NCBI RefSeq assembly: GCF_048066175.1
Contig: NZ_JBLTXA010000002.1
Location: forward strand, 62,001-126,000
Length of the DNA stretch: 64,000 nucleotides
DNA from: Niveispirillum fermenti
Lineage (GTDB): Bacteria; Pseudomonadota; Alphaproteobacteria; Azospirillales; Azospirillaceae
Direction of reading: 5' to 3'
Shown here: positions 1 through 8,520 of the stretch, piece after piece
Position numbering within the stretch: the first letter of the stretch is position 1
Layout: each line of letters begins with the position of its first letter
Notes under the pieces: model-generated
The model's input: the letters and a program-made list of their open reading frames with translations, nothing else
What the model was told of the DNA's origin: nothing
Databases searched by the model: none
Translations under genes and position numbers: made by a program

Positions 1-217
1 CGTCGAAGCCATTGGCGTGGAGATAGGCCGCAAAGCGTGCGTAATAGCGGCAGCGCACGGCGGTTGCGGCCGTGATGACGACAAGCGGCCGGCCCGGGCG
101 GCTTTCCCCATGGCTCCAGATGAAGCCGCCCAGCGGCATGCCATCGCCTGCCATGACGCGGAAGGGAACGCCGGTCCGGTCCTGCCGTGCCAGCGCGGGC
201 GGGGCGATATCCGGCAT
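1..217 (-). CDS. Alpha/beta hydrolase (COG4757-like), C-terminus cut by window edge
   Basis: Only the first 72 codons are in the window; the gene runs off the left edge. The ATG at 217 is preceded on the minus strand by a GGAGGGAC ribosome-binding site. The visible N-terminus reads through a strand ending LVVITAATAVRCRYYARF and then AAYLHANGFD. This is the pattern of predicted alpha/beta hydrolases in which an Ala-Thr-Ala oxyanion-hole strand is followed by an RYY-arginine helix and a cap-like helix. The nucleophile elbow lies outside the window, so the catalytic triad cannot be checked. It lies downstream of the MFS gene on the same strand with a 119-base gap, so it may be transcribed separately. 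The substrate is unknown. Confidence 0.7.
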   Translation of the reverse strand, partial: MPDIAPPALARQDRTGVPFRVMAGDGMPLGGFIWSHGESRPGRPLVVITAATAVRCRYYARFAAYLHANGFD

Positions 218-285
218 GCTGTCCCTCCGTTTCCCGTCATCGCGTGATCGGGTACAGGATCGGGCCGGCCGGCGCCGCTGTCGAA

Positions 286-319
286 TGAACAAGTCCGGTT
301 CGTGGCTGAGGCTTGTTCA
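286..319. promoter_or_regulatory. Inverted repeat TGAACAAG-N18-CTTGTTCA between MFS and hydrolase genes
   Basis: Two perfect 8-base arms lie at 286-293 and 312-319 in the 119-base gap. The element is upstream of the hydrolase start at 217 and downstream of the MFS stop. It could be an operator for the hydrolase gene or a weak stem downstream of the MFS gene. There is no T-tract after it, so a factor-independent terminator is unlikely. Confidence 0.3.
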
Positions 320-336
320 CCCGTGCCCGCAAGGGG

Positions 337-1587
337 TCAGGAGCGCTCCACCGCGCCGGGGAAACGGTCCACCTTGCGCAGGGCCGGGAACAGCACGCAC
401 CAGAGCGCCACGATGGCCAGCGTGCCCATGCCGCCGACAATGACCGAGATGCTGGCGCCCCACCAATGGGCTGTGACGCCGGATTCGAACTCCCCCAACT
501 GGTTGGACGCACCGATGAACAGGCTGCTGACGGCGCTGACGCGGCCGCGCATGTCGTCGGGCGTTTCCAGTTGCACCAGTGATTGCCGGATGAAGACGCT
601 GATCATGTCCACCGCCCCCATGACGACCAGGGCACCGCCGGCCACCAGTGCCGACGCGGTGGAACCGAAGATGATGGTGCAGATGCCGAACACGGCCACA
701 CTGACATAAAGCGTCAGGCCCACGCGCCGGCGCACGGGCCGGAAGGCCAGGAGCAGGCCCGTGGCCAGCGCCCCGACCGAGGGGCTGGCCCGCAGCAGGC
801 CGACCATTTCCGGTCCGGCATGGAACTGGTCCTTGGCCAGTACCGGCAGCAGTGCTGTCGCCCCGCCCAGCAGCACGGCGAACAGGTCCATGGAGATGGC
901 GCCCAGCACGATGGGCTTGCCCCAGATGAAGCGGAAGCCCGCGAACAGCGTTTCCAGGCTGATCTTCTTCACCGCCTCGGGCCGGACCCTGGGGGCCAGC
1001 CTGATGAAGCAGACCAGGGTGAAGGCCACGGCGAACAGGCCGGCGCTGACCGCGAAGACCCAATGGCCGATCAGGCCATAGATCAGCCCGCCAAGGGCCG
1101 GGCCCACGATGGCCGCCCCCTGCCATGCTGTTGAATTCAGGGCCACGGCGCGCGGGAAGATGGCGCGCGGCACAAGGTTGGGGACCAGGGATGCGGCCGC
1201 CGGCATTTCGAATGCCCGGGCGGTGCCCAGGATGATGACGGCAATGAAGGCTGGCCAGATGGCGCTGTTGTCGTCCCACAGGGCGAACCACAGAACCAGC
1301 ATGGCCGTCACTTCCAGCCCCTGGCAGAAATTGATGACCCGGCGCCGGTCGAACCGGTCCGCCACATGGCCCGTGACCAGCACCAGCAGGATGGATGGCA
1401 GGAATTCCGCCAGCCCGACGAAGCCCAGCGCCATGACACTGCCCGACACGTCATAGATGCGCCAGCCCGTGGCCACGATCTGCATCTGCAAGGCCAGGAT
1501 CGAACAGATGCGGGCGAACCAGTAAAGCCGATAGGGCACATAGGCGAAGGGACTGGTCGGCTGATCGACCGGAGAAGCGTCGGACAT
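337..1587 (-). CDS. MFS transporter, EntS/MFS_3-type exporter
   Basis: This is a 416-residue integral membrane protein with the length and hydrophobic periodicity of a 12-helix major facilitator. The loop 2-3 signature G-x-x-x-D-R-x-x-R-R appears as GHVADRFDRRR at about residues 73-83. The N-terminus (FAYVPYRLYWFARI) and the overall pattern match the MFS_3/EntS-like exporter group, which includes the enterobactin exporter and small-drug exporters; the substrate here cannot be read from sequence. I used the ATG at 1587. No convincing Shine-Dalgarno precedes it, and a run of seven CGGG units lies 19-46 bases upstream, in the leader or promoter. A role in efflux is inferred from the family only. 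Confidence 0.85.
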   Translation of the reverse strand: MSDASPVDQPTSPFAYVPYRLYWFARICSILALQMQIVATGWRIYDVSGSVMALGFVGLAEFLPSILLVLVTGHVADRFDRRRVINFCQGLEVTAMLVLWFALWDDNSAIWPAFIAVIILGTARAFEMPAAASLVPNLVPRAIFPRAVALNSTAWQGAAIVGPALGGLIYGLIGHWVFAVSAGLFAVAFTLVCFIRLAPRVRPEAVKKISLETLFAGFRFIWGKPIVLGAISMDLFAVLLGGATALLPVLAKDQFHAGPEMVGLLRASPSVGALATGLLLAFRPVRRRVGLTLYVSVAVFGICTIIFGSTASALVAGGALVVMGAVDMISVFIRQSLVQLETPDDMRGRVSAVSSLFIGASNQLGEFESGVTAHWWGASISVIVGGMGTLAIVALWCVLFPALRKVDRFPGAVERS

Positions 1588-1605
1588 GGAACCGGGACCG
1601 GGTGG

Positions 1606-1633
1606 CGGGCGGGCGGGCGGGCGGGCGGGCGGG
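1606..1633. repeat. Tetranucleotide tract (CGGG)x7 upstream of MFS gene
   Basis: Seven uninterrupted CGGG units lie immediately upstream of the MFS start codon at 1587. Tetranucleotide tracts are prone to slipped-strand length change. Here the tract is outside the reading frame, so a change would alter promoter spacing or the leader of the minus-strand transcript rather than the protein. The tract also sits 208 bases or more upstream of the divergent GNAT gene at 1842. Confidence 0.85.
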
Positions 1634-1841
1634 AACTATGCGCCGCGCCCTTGCGGTGCGATAAGGGCGCATCCTGCAAGGCAGGGCCGCGCGGGACCGT
1701 TGGCATGGGGGAAGGGAGCGGCGGGGATTCTGGCGGCAATCATGTGTTCCGTCATGTTTTTTCAACCGCTTGCGCATGCTGAAATCGGTTCGGTACGGCG
1801 TTCGCAGGCCCTATGATGGGATTCGCTTTCAGGGGGACCGG

Positions 1842-2303
1842 ATGTCGATCAAGGATGATGTGGTTGTGCGCGTGGCCCAGCGCCGGGACGTGCCGGAGAT
1901 GGTGGCCTTGCTGGGCGATGACATGCTGGGCCGCACCCGTGAGCAGGATGGCGACCTGGAACCCTATTACGAGGCCTGGGACGAGATCATGCTGGACCCC
2001 AGCGCGGAAATCCTGGTGCTGGACCTGGACGGGCGCGTCATCGGCATGGCGCAGTTGAATTATGCCCGCGGCCTGGGTCGCCGCGGCATGCGCCGCTGCA
2101 CCATCGAGGCGGTGCGCGTCGCTTCGTCCTTCCGGTCGAAGGGGCTGGGCGCCGTCCTGATCGAGAATTGCCTTGATATGGCACGGGCACGCGGCTGCGG
2201 GCTGGTGCAGCTTGCCACCGACAAGCGACGGACCGATGCGCACAGGTTCTACCAGCGCCTTGGCTTTGATGCTTCGCATGAGGGCATGAAGCTGTATTTG
2301 TAA
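1842..2303 (+). CDS. GNAT-family N-acetyltransferase
   Basis: The product is 153 residues, a standard single-domain GNAT. The acetyl-CoA pyrophosphate loop (Q/R-x-x-G-x-G/A) is visible as RSKGLG at residues 98-103. It is followed by the usual helix and a C-terminal strand-helix with RFYQRLGF, a common GNAT motif where the Tyr acts as general acid. I chose the ATG at 1842 because AGGGGGA precedes it at good spacing; an in-frame ATG at 1770 would add 24 residues lacking family similarity. The acceptor is unknown: small molecules, antibiotics and protein N-termini are all possible. It is co-directional with argC 53 bases downstream, but a functional link is not evident. Confidence 0.88.
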   Translation: MSIKDDVVVRVAQRRDVPEMVALLGDDMLGRTREQDGDLEPYYEAWDEIMLDPSAEILVLDLDGRVIGMAQLNYARGLGRRGMRRCTIEAVRVASSFRSKGLGAVLIENCLDMARARGCGLVQLATDKRRTDAHRFYQRLGFDASHEGMKLYL

Positions 2304-2356
2304 CGGACGGTAGCCAGAATGACGGCTCCCATCCGTTGACCAGGAGATTGCAGTAC

Positions 2357-3412
2357 ATGTCCAGCGCTTCCACCCCCGTCCGCGTCGCCATCCTTGGCGC
2401 TTCCGGCTATACGGGTGCCGAGCTGATGCGATTGCTGCTGCGCCATCCCCATGTGCGCATCACCGCCCTGACGGGGGAGCGGGCGGCCGGCAAGCCGGTG
2501 GCCGAGGTGTTCCCCCACCTGGCCCCCTACGACCTGCCGGCCCTGACACGGATCGCCGATGTGGATTGGACGGGGGTTGATTTCGTCTTCTGCGGTCTGC
2601 CGCACGGCACCACGCAGGAAGTGATCGCCGCATTGCCGGCCCATGTCCGGATCTGCGACCTGTCGGCTGATTTCCGCCTGTTCGATGTCGCCACCTATGC
2701 CGAATGGTATGGCCATGCCCACAAGGCCCCGGTCTTGCAGGAAACCGCCGTCTATGGCCTGGCCGAGATGGCGCGTGACCAGGTGGCCGGGGCGCGGCTG
2801 GTGGCCAATCCCGGCTGCTATCCGACCGCATCGCTGCTGCCGCTGCTGCCGCTGCTGCGCCAGGGACTGATCGCCGGTGATGACATCATCATCGATGCCA
2901 AGTCCGGCGTGTCGGGTGCCGGCCGCGATGCCAAGCAGGGCAGCCTCTATTGCGAGGTCGCCGAGGGCATGCATGCCTATGGCATCGCATCCCACCGCCA
3001 CGCGCCGGAGATCGAGCAGAGCCTGGGCTGGGCCGCGGGCCGCACCGATCTGCGGGTTGCCTTCACCCCGCATCTGATCCCCATGAACCGGGGCATGATG
3101 GCCACCACCTATGTCCGCCTGAAGGACGGGGCAACGGCCGCCGACCTGCGCGCGACCCTGGAACAGACCTATGCGGGGGAGGCATTCGTCAAGGTCCTTT
3201 CCCCCGGCGTCGGCCCGCAGACCCGTCACGTGACCGGGTCCAACCTGGCTTTGATCAATGTCTTCCCCGACCGCATCCCCGGCCGTGCCATCCTGGTATC
3301 GGTCATCGACAACCTGATGAAGGGCGCTTCCGGTCAGGCCGTGCAGAATTTCAACATCATGCACGGCTTCGACGAAACGCTCGGCCTCGACGTTATACCG
3401 GTGTTCCCATGA
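2357..3412 (+). CDS. argC: N-acetyl-gamma-glutamyl-phosphate reductase
   Basis: ArgC catalyses NADPH-dependent reduction of N-acetylglutamyl phosphate to the semialdehyde, the third step of arginine biosynthesis, in the cytoplasm. The 351-residue protein has the N-terminal dinucleotide loop GASGYTGAE at residues 14-22. The active-site cysteine lies in NPGCYPTA (Cys154), and the DAKSGVSGAG loop and C-terminal dimerisation domain are present, so it looks intact. I chose the ATG at 2357, preceded by AGGAG, over a TTG 21 bases upstream. The stop overlaps the start of the gamma-carbonic anhydrase gene by four bases (ATGA), so the two are probably translationally coupled. No other arg genes are in the window. 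Confidence 0.97.
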   Translation: MSSASTPVRVAILGASGYTGAELMRLLLRHPHVRITALTGERAAGKPVAEVFPHLAPYDLPALTRIADVDWTGVDFVFCGLPHGTTQEVIAALPAHVRICDLSADFRLFDVATYAEWYGHAHKAPVLQETAVYGLAEMARDQVAGARLVANPGCYPTASLLPLLPLLRQGLIAGDDIIIDAKSGVSGAGRDAKQGSLYCEVAEGMHAYGIASHRHAPEIEQSLGWAAGRTDLRVAFTPHLIPMNRGMMATTYVRLKDGATAADLRATLEQTYAGEAFVKVLSPGVGPQTRHVTGSNLALINVFPDRIPGRAILVSVIDNLMKGASGQAVQNFNIMHGFDETLGLDVIPVFP

Positions 3413-3957
3413 TCCAGACCCGTGCCATCCCGACCGTCCTGCCTTACCAGGGCAAGGTTCCCGTCATCGATCCGACGGCGTTCCTGTCCAACGCCGTCGT
3501 CATCGGTGACGTTGAGATCGGTGCCGGCAGCAATATCTGGTTCAACGTGACCATCCGGGGCGACGTGCATTCCATCCGCATCGGAAAGAACACGAACATC
3601 CAGGATGGCAGCGTCGTGCATTGCACCAAGAACCGGTTCAGCACGACGATCGGCGACAATGTCACCATCGGTCACCTGGCCCTGCTGCATGGCTGCGTGG
3701 TGGAGGATGGGGCCTTCATCGGCATGAAGGCCTGTGTCATGGACGGGGTCGTCGTGGAGTCGGGCGCCATGGTCGCGGCGGGGGCGCTGGTCACGCCGGG
3801 CAAGCGGGTGAAGTCCGGGGAATTGTGGGGCGGCAGCCCGGCCCGCTTCCTGCGCGCCCTGACGGAAGAGGACCTGCGGATACAGATGTCCATCGCCCCG
3901 CATTACGCGGAAATGGCGCAGACCTATCTGGAGGAGGTCGGCGGCGGCGTCGAATGA
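3409..3957 (+). CDS. Gamma-class carbonic anhydrase family protein
   Basis: The 182-residue protein is a left-handed beta-helix hexapeptide-repeat protein that should trimerise. The three zinc-ligand histidines of the gamma class are present as His71, His89 and His94 (NIQDGSVVH, then GHLALLHG). The conserved Arg50 and Asp52 of the RGD motif are also present. Like CamH and PaaY-type members it lacks the acidic loop of the Methanosarcina Cam enzyme, so activity in vivo is uncertain. It overlaps argC by ATGA. A second, distinct gamma-CA-like protein (PaaY) is at 37052-37645. Confidence 0.92.
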   Translation: MIQTRAIPTVLPYQGKVPVIDPTAFLSNAVVIGDVEIGAGSNIWFNVTIRGDVHSIRIGKNTNIQDGSVVHCTKNRFSTTIGDNVTIGHLALLHGCVVEDGAFIGMKACVMDGVVVESGAMVAAGALVTPGKRVKSGELWGGSPARFLRALTEEDLRIQMSIAPHYAEMAQTYLEEVGGGVE

Positions 3958-4001
3958 CGCGGCCGCATGCCGTCCGTCAGAATGCCATGGCCGGGGGGCG
4001 G

Positions 4002-5315
4002 TCAGCGTCCCCGGCGGCTGACAATGTAATAGACCGCCCCCACCACGCCCCAGGCCGACAGCATGGCATAGGGGCGCCAGTCCGCCTCGAACCCCACGAC
4101 AATCAGCACCAGTGACGACAAGGTTCCCAGGCCTGCTACCAGCAGCATCTGGGGCTTGGGCAGCTTGAAGCCGGCACGGTCATACAGATCGGGATGGTCC
4201 CGGGTGACGCGGGCCGCCGCCAGACAGATGGTGCCATATTTGACCAGATTGGGAATGTTCACCGCCAGGAACAGGAATGTGAGTTCCATGGGCAGGAACA
4301 GGCCCACGCAGCCCAGCGCGAAAACGGCCAGCAATGCCATGTAGGGCGTCTGCCAGGTCGGATGCACACGGGCCAGCGCTGCCGGCAGCACGCCCGCCCT
4401 GGCCATGGCGAACAGGCTGCGGCTGAACAGCATGAAAAGGCCGTTCAGGGACTTGCCAATGGAAGCGGTGGCGGCCAGCACGATCAGCGGAATGGCGGCC
4501 GGGCCCATGAAGCGCTGCGCCGCCTCCAGGATCGGTGCCTCGCTGGCGCCCAGGTCACCGGCCCCCAGTACGCCCAGCGCCACGAAGGCGACGCCCAGAT
4601 AGAGCAGTGTCGCCGACCCGATCGACAGGGCGATGCCCAGCGGGATGTTGCGGCGGCTGTTCTTCACTTCGCTGCCGGCCTCCGTCGCCGCCTCGATCCC
4701 GGCAAACAGGCCGGTCAGGATGGGGGCGGCGGCGATCACGGCCATCCAGCCGTGCGGTGTGAAAGGCGTCAGGTGCGACAGGTCGACTGCCGTGCCGGCA
4801 CCCCAGACGATGAATATCGCGAACAGCACCACCACCAGGGCCATCAGCACCTTCTGCGCCCGGGCCGCGATATGCACCCCGAACAGATTGGCCAGCAGGG
4901 CCATCACGAACAGGGCGAACATGGTGGGTTTGGTTGGCAAGGGCACGATCATGGAGAGATAGCGCACCAGCACCAGGGCCAGCACGACCATGGCCCCCAT
5001 ATTGGCCACCAGCCGCAGCCAGGTGATGAAGAAGGCCACCTTGGGATGAACGAACCGCGCCGGCCATTCATAGGATGCGCCGGAAACGGGCAGGGTGGAG
5101 CCCAGGAAGGCATAGCTGACGGCGATCAGGAAGATCGGCAGCGCACCGACCAGAACCGATAGCAGCATGGCCGGCCCCGCCAGCCCCGCCGCCGGCGCCA
5201 TGGCCGAGAAGATGGCCACCCCCACGGCCGATCCCAGGCCCAGCGCCACCACGCCCCCCAGATCGATACCCTGCCGCAATTCCGGTGCATCGGGGATAGG
5301 CTTGGCATCTGTCAT
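4002..5315 (-). CDS. APC-superfamily amino acid permease
   Basis: This 437-residue polytopic membrane protein has about 12 predicted helices. Its N-terminal motif GLGSAVGVAIF corresponds to the broken helix TM1 of APC transporters (consensus G-[SA]-G-I-F), where the substrate alpha-carboxylate and amino groups bind. The EAATEAGSEVKNSRRNIPLG stretch is the helix 6-7 loop typical of the family. The start is either the ATG at 5315 or the GTG at 5318; AGGAA lies at workable spacing to both. The gene is divergent from an Lrp/AsnC regulator across a 365-base gap with repeated motifs, an arrangement usual for amino-acid transporters controlled by their neighbour. The likely role is uptake of an amino acid or amine; the substrate is not readable. 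Confidence 0.9.
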   Translation of the reverse strand: MTDAKPIPDAPELRQGIDLGGVVALGLGSAVGVAIFSAMAPAAGLAGPAMLLSVLVGALPIFLIAVSYAFLGSTLPVSGASYEWPARFVHPKVAFFITWLRLVANMGAMVVLALVLVRYLSMIVPLPTKPTMFALFVMALLANLFGVHIAARAQKVLMALVVVLFAIFIVWGAGTAVDLSHLTPFTPHGWMAVIAAAPILTGLFAGIEAATEAGSEVKNSRRNIPLGIALSIGSATLLYLGVAFVALGVLGAGDLGASEAPILEAAQRFMGPAAIPLIVLAATASIGKSLNGLFMLFSRSLFAMARAGVLPAALARVHPTWQTPYMALLAVFALGCVGLFLPMELTFLFLAVNIPNLVKYGTICLAAARVTRDHPDLYDRAGFKLPKPQMLLVAGLGTLSSLVLIVVGFEADWRPYAMLSAWGVVGAVYYIVSRRGR

Positions 5316-5485
5316 CACGGGGCGTTCCTGGTTCTGGCTGCTTCATGCGCGGTTCATGCGGCTCTGCCGCTGTTCTGGCAGGATAGGGTATGCGGGTGGG
5401 GAAGTTTTTCCGGGTTTGGGCCGGTTGTGGAAGTTTCTATGCCCCTTGGATGCCGGCAGCACCCCTGGATGGAATGGGGTCTGTT

Positions 5486-5511
5486 ATCCGGGTATGCCAT
5501 CCGGGTATGCC
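5486..5511. repeat. Tandem 13-bp direct repeat in permease/Lrp intergenic region
   Basis: The unit ATCCGGGTATGCC occurs twice head to tail, with no mismatch, at 5486-5498 and 5499-5511. It lies in the divergent promoter region and contains the same half-site words (ATCCGG, GGTAT) as the inverted element just downstream. It is probably a regulator-binding array. Confidence 0.6.
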
Positions 5512-5544
5512 TGTTACGGCGCTGGCGGTCTGCGGCCGATCGAT

Positions 5545-5614
5545 ATTATCCTCGGTATGATCTGTTTCCGGAAAGTTGATACCGGATAATGCCCGATCAT
5601 TGGATAATGATATT
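5545..5614. promoter_or_regulatory. Candidate Lrp/AsnC operator cluster
   Basis: The 365-base gap between the permease (start 5315) and the Lrp gene (start 5681) contains no gene. It holds ATTATCC-TC-GGTAT at 5545-5558 and its inverted partner ATACCGGATAAT at 5579-5590, then a further TGGATAATGATATT at 5601-5614. Together with the tandem repeat at 5486-5511 this gives several similar half-sites on one side of the DNA. Lrp/AsnC proteins bind such arrays as octamers. The call is inferred from position and symmetry. The remaining bases between 5316 and 5485 show nothing I recognise. Confidence 0.5.
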
Positions 5615-5680
5615 GGGAATATCCCCAAGCCGGGATCAGCATGCCGGACGGGTGAGATTACAGGGAGCCAGGGGAAATCC

Positions 5681-6163
5681 ATGTCCGAGGAACTATCCGC
5701 CGCAGATATCCGCATTCTGGAGCAGTTGCAGAAGGATGCGTCTCTCTCCACCGGCGAACTGGCGGATAAGGTCGGCCTGTCCCAGTCGCCCTGCTGGCGC
5801 CGCCTGCAGCGGTTGAAGGAGGAAGGCTATATCAAGGGGCAGGTGGCCCTGCTCAACCGGGAAAAGCTGGGCCCGGGCATGGTGATCTTCGCCGTCATCA
5901 AGATGACGACGCTGACGGACGAACAGCGCGCGCAGTTCATACGAACCATCGAGCTGACGCCACAAATCCTTGAATGCTATACAATTTTTGGGGAAATGGA
6001 CATCATGCTGAAGGTCGATGCCATGTCCATGCCCTGGTATCAGGAATTCATCTTCAATGTGCTTCTGAAGCTGCCGGGCGTGGTGGATGTGCAATCCACC
6101 GTGACCTTGAAGGAGATGAAATACACCACGGCCCTGCCGCTGCGCGGCGGCAAGGCCTTGTAG
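5681..6163 (+). CDS. Lrp/AsnC-family transcriptional regulator
   Basis: The 160-residue protein has the standard two-domain layout. An N-terminal winged HTH of about 60 residues carries the recognition-helix sequence SQSPCWRRLQRLKEEGYI, and a C-terminal RAM ligand-binding/oligomerisation domain follows (residues 65-155, with the GEMDIMLKV strand). The start ATG at 5681 is preceded by GGGGAAA. It is divergent from the APC permease and is the obvious candidate to regulate it in response to an amino acid. The stop lies 5 bases from the converging SDR stop, leaving no room for a separate terminator. A second member of the family is at 30683-31144. Confidence 0.93.
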   Translation: MSEELSAADIRILEQLQKDASLSTGELADKVGLSQSPCWRRLQRLKEEGYIKGQVALLNREKLGPGMVIFAVIKMTTLTDEQRAQFIRTIELTPQILECYTIFGEMDIMLKVDAMSMPWYQEFIFNVLLKLPGVVDVQSTVTLKEMKYTTALPLRGGKAL

Positions 6164-6168
6164 CCCGC

Positions 6169-6990
6169 CTATCGCCGCTTCGGTCCGATAAGGGACCAGT
6201 AGCGGGAGGGAAACAGGCGCTGGAACAGTTCGGCCATGCGGGCATCCCGGCCCACCAGCACGCGGTCACGGCGCTGTTCGATGGCTCTGACGATGATCTC
6301 CCCGGCTTCGGCCGGCGGCATCTTCAGCATGCGCCCCGCCAGAGCCTTCTGCTCCGCCCGCATTTCCGGCGTCATGTCCTTGTGCTGGCGCGCGCTGGCG
6401 GCGATGGCGGTGGCGACCCCGCCCGGATGCACGACCGTTACGCCGATCCGGCTGCCGGCCAGTTCATGGCGCAGGGCTTCGCTGAAGCCGCGCACGGCGA
6501 ACTTGCTGGCGGCATAGGCGGCCTGTCCCGGCGGCGCGATGATGCCGAAGATGCTGGACAGGTTCACCAGCCTGGCATCGTCGCTGTCCGACAATAGCGG
6601 CAGGAAGGCGCGGGTCATGCGCACGACACCCTGGAAATTGATATTCATCAGCCAGTCGAAATCCGCCGCCGACACCTGCCGGAATGTACCGCTTAACGCC
6701 ACGCCGGCATTGTTGACCAGGATGTCGGCGCCGCCATGTTCGGCCGTCACCAGGGCCGGGAAGGCCGCGATGGCGGCAGCGTCGCCGACATCCAGCGCAT
6801 AGGCACTGGCAGGGACGCCATGATCACCGGCGGCGGTCAGGGCGGTGGCCTTTGCCGCGTCGGGGTCGATATCAGTCAGTACCAGCCCGCAGCCGCGCCG
6901 GGCCAGGGACATGGCAATGGCGCGGCCGATGCCGCCGCCGGCGCCGGTGATCACGGCCGTGCGGCCTTGCAGTCGCATGGGTCGGGTCAT
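6169..6990 (-). CDS. Short-chain dehydrogenase/reductase
   Basis: The product is a 273-residue classical SDR. The NAD(P)-binding TGAGGGIG is at residues 15-22 and NNAG near 94-97. The catalytic residues are Ser146 and Tyr159-x-x-x-Lys163 (YAASK). The start ATG at 6990 overlaps the stop of the upstream monooxygenase gene by four bases (ATGA), which fixes the start and implies coupled translation; longer in-frame readings upstream are the monooxygenase gene in another frame. With a BVMO-type partner, oxidation of an alcohol to the ketone substrate of the monooxygenase is a reasonable guess. The natural substrate is unknown. Confidence 0.92.
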   Translation of the reverse strand: MTRPMRLQGRTAVITGAGGGIGRAIAMSLARRGCGLVLTDIDPDAAKATALTAAGDHGVPASAYALDVGDAAAIAAFPALVTAEHGGADILVNNAGVALSGTFRQVSAADFDWLMNINFQGVVRMTRAFLPLLSDSDDARLVNLSSIFGIIAPPGQAAYAASKFAVRGFSEALRHELAGSRIGVTVVHPGGVATAIAASARQHKDMTPEMRAEQKALAGRMLKMPPAEAGEIIVRAIEQRRDRVLVGRDARMAELFQRLFPSRYWSLIGPKRR

Positions 6991-8507
6991 GGTGTGTCCC
7001 CATCGGGTCGGGTCCGGCCCGGGCCATGGAAGGCCAGGGTGCCGTCGGCGGGGCCGGACAGGTGGAAGGAGGCGAGATCGGCCAGATAATTCTGATGCAC
7101 GCGCCAGGGCGGATTTTCCCCCTGGGCCGGCAGATGCGGGGCTGCGCGCAGGACATAACCGGAATTGAAGCCCAGCAGAGGTTCCCGGCCCGGCCCGGCC
7201 GTTGCCGACCGGGGCACGCAGACCGTCAGCCCCTGCCGGTCCATATGGTTCAGCAGGCGGCAGACCTGCCGCGCCGTCAGATCGCATTTCAAGGTCCAGG
7301 AGGCGTTCACATAGCCGAAGGCCAGGGCGAGGTTCGGCACATCGCCCAGCATCATGCCCCGGTAGACCAGACGGTCGGCCAGATCGACGGGCACGCCGTC
7401 AACCCGCAATTCCGCCCCGCCCAGCAGACGCATCTCCAGGCCTGTGGCCGTGACGATGATGTCCGCCGGCAGTTCCTCCCCCGTTTCCAGCCGGATGCCA
7501 TCGGACGTGAAACCGGTGATGCGACCTGTGACGATGCCCGCGCGGCCCGTCTTGAGTGCCGCGAACAGGTCTCCGTCGGGGACCAGGCAGACACGCTGGT
7601 CCCAGGGGGCATAGGCCGGTGTGAAATGCCGGTCGACATCGATGCCGCTGCCAAGCGCCGCGCGGATGGCCTCGATGATGTGCCGCTTCACCTGCTCCGG
7701 CCGCCTTTTGGCCAGCCGGTAGGTCAGCAGGCTCCACCCGATATATTTCCAGCGCACCAGGGCGGAGGCCGGACCGTCCGGCAGCCAGCGGTAAAGGCGG
7801 TCGGCCAGACCATCATGCCGCGGCCGGGAGACAATATAGGTGGGGGAGCGCTGCAGCATCGTCACCTGAGCGCCCCGTTCCGCCAGGGCCGGCACCAGGG
7901 TCACGGCCGTGGCCCCGCTGCCGATGACGATGACGCGGCGGCCGGCCAGGGGCAGGTCCTGCGGCCAGTGCTGGGGATGGACGATGCGGCCCCCGAAACT
8001 GTCGGCCCCCGGAAAATCCGGTGCGAAGCCGCGGTCATAGCGATAATAGCCGCTGCACAGATAAAGAAACGCGCAACGGACCCGCCGGTCCCCGTCCGGC
8101 GTGGACAGCGTCACGGTCCACGCCTGTTCGTCGCTGGACCAGTTGGCCGCCGTGACCCGGCAGTTGAAGCGGATATGGGACATCAGCCCATAGGCCCGGG
8201 CCGTATCCTCGATATAGTCGCGGATGGCGGGCCCATCGGCGATGGCCGCCTTTCCCTTCCAGGGACGGAAGGGAAAGCCCAGCGTATGCATGTCGCTGTC
8301 GGACCGGATGCCGGGATAGCGGAAAAGGTCCCACGTGCCGCCGATCCGGTCGCGCGCTTCCACGATGGCCCATTTCTTCTGCGGGCAATGCATGGTCAGG
8401 CGGCAGGCGGCATCGATGCCGGACAGGCCGGCCCCGACGATCAGCACATCCAGCTTCTCGATCGGGTCCTGGTCGGCATAGGGGGGGGATTGGGTATCGG
8501 GGGGCAT
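6987..8507 (-). CDS. Flavin-containing monooxygenase, Baeyer-Villiger type
   Basis: The 506-residue protein has two Rossmann dinucleotide motifs: GAGLSG at residues 25-30 for FAD and GSGAT near 197 for NADPH. Between them lies the BVMO fingerprint F-x-G-x-x-x-H-x-x-x-W-P at residues 171-182 (FGGRIVHPQHWP). Such enzymes insert oxygen next to a ketone to give esters or lactones, or oxidise sulfides; the EthA-like subgroup is the closest pattern I recognise. It forms a two-gene operon with the SDR downstream (ATGA overlap). Its promoter region contains a perfect 20-bp palindrome 14 bases from the start codon, shared with the divergent TetR gene, so repression by that protein is likely. Confidence 0.92.
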   Translation of the reverse strand: MPPDTQSPPYADQDPIEKLDVLIVGAGLSGIDAACRLTMHCPQKKWAIVEARDRIGGTWDLFRYPGIRSDSDMHTLGFPFRPWKGKAAIADGPAIRDYIEDTARAYGLMSHIRFNCRVTAANWSSDEQAWTVTLSTPDGDRRVRCAFLYLCSGYYRYDRGFAPDFPGADSFGGRIVHPQHWPQDLPLAGRRVIVIGSGATAVTLVPALAERGAQVTMLQRSPTYIVSRPRHDGLADRLYRWLPDGPASALVRWKYIGWSLLTYRLAKRRPEQVKRHIIEAIRAALGSGIDVDRHFTPAYAPWDQRVCLVPDGDLFAALKTGRAGIVTGRITGFTSDGIRLETGEELPADIIVTATGLEMRLLGGAELRVDGVPVDLADRLVYRGMMLGDVPNLALAFGYVNASWTLKCDLTARQVCRLLNHMDRQGLTVCVPRSATAGPGREPLLGFNSGYVLRAAPHLPAQGENPPWRVHQNYLADLASFHLSGPADGTLAFHGPGRTRPDGDTP

Positions 8508-8520
8508 CGATGCCTCCTAT

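Noticed and set aside
6991..7287. Longer N-terminus for the SDR gene ending at 6169
   Set aside because: The extra 99 codons overlap the well-supported monooxygenase gene in another frame and have no SDR similarity. The ATG at 6990 gives the normal SDR start and an ATGA overlap.
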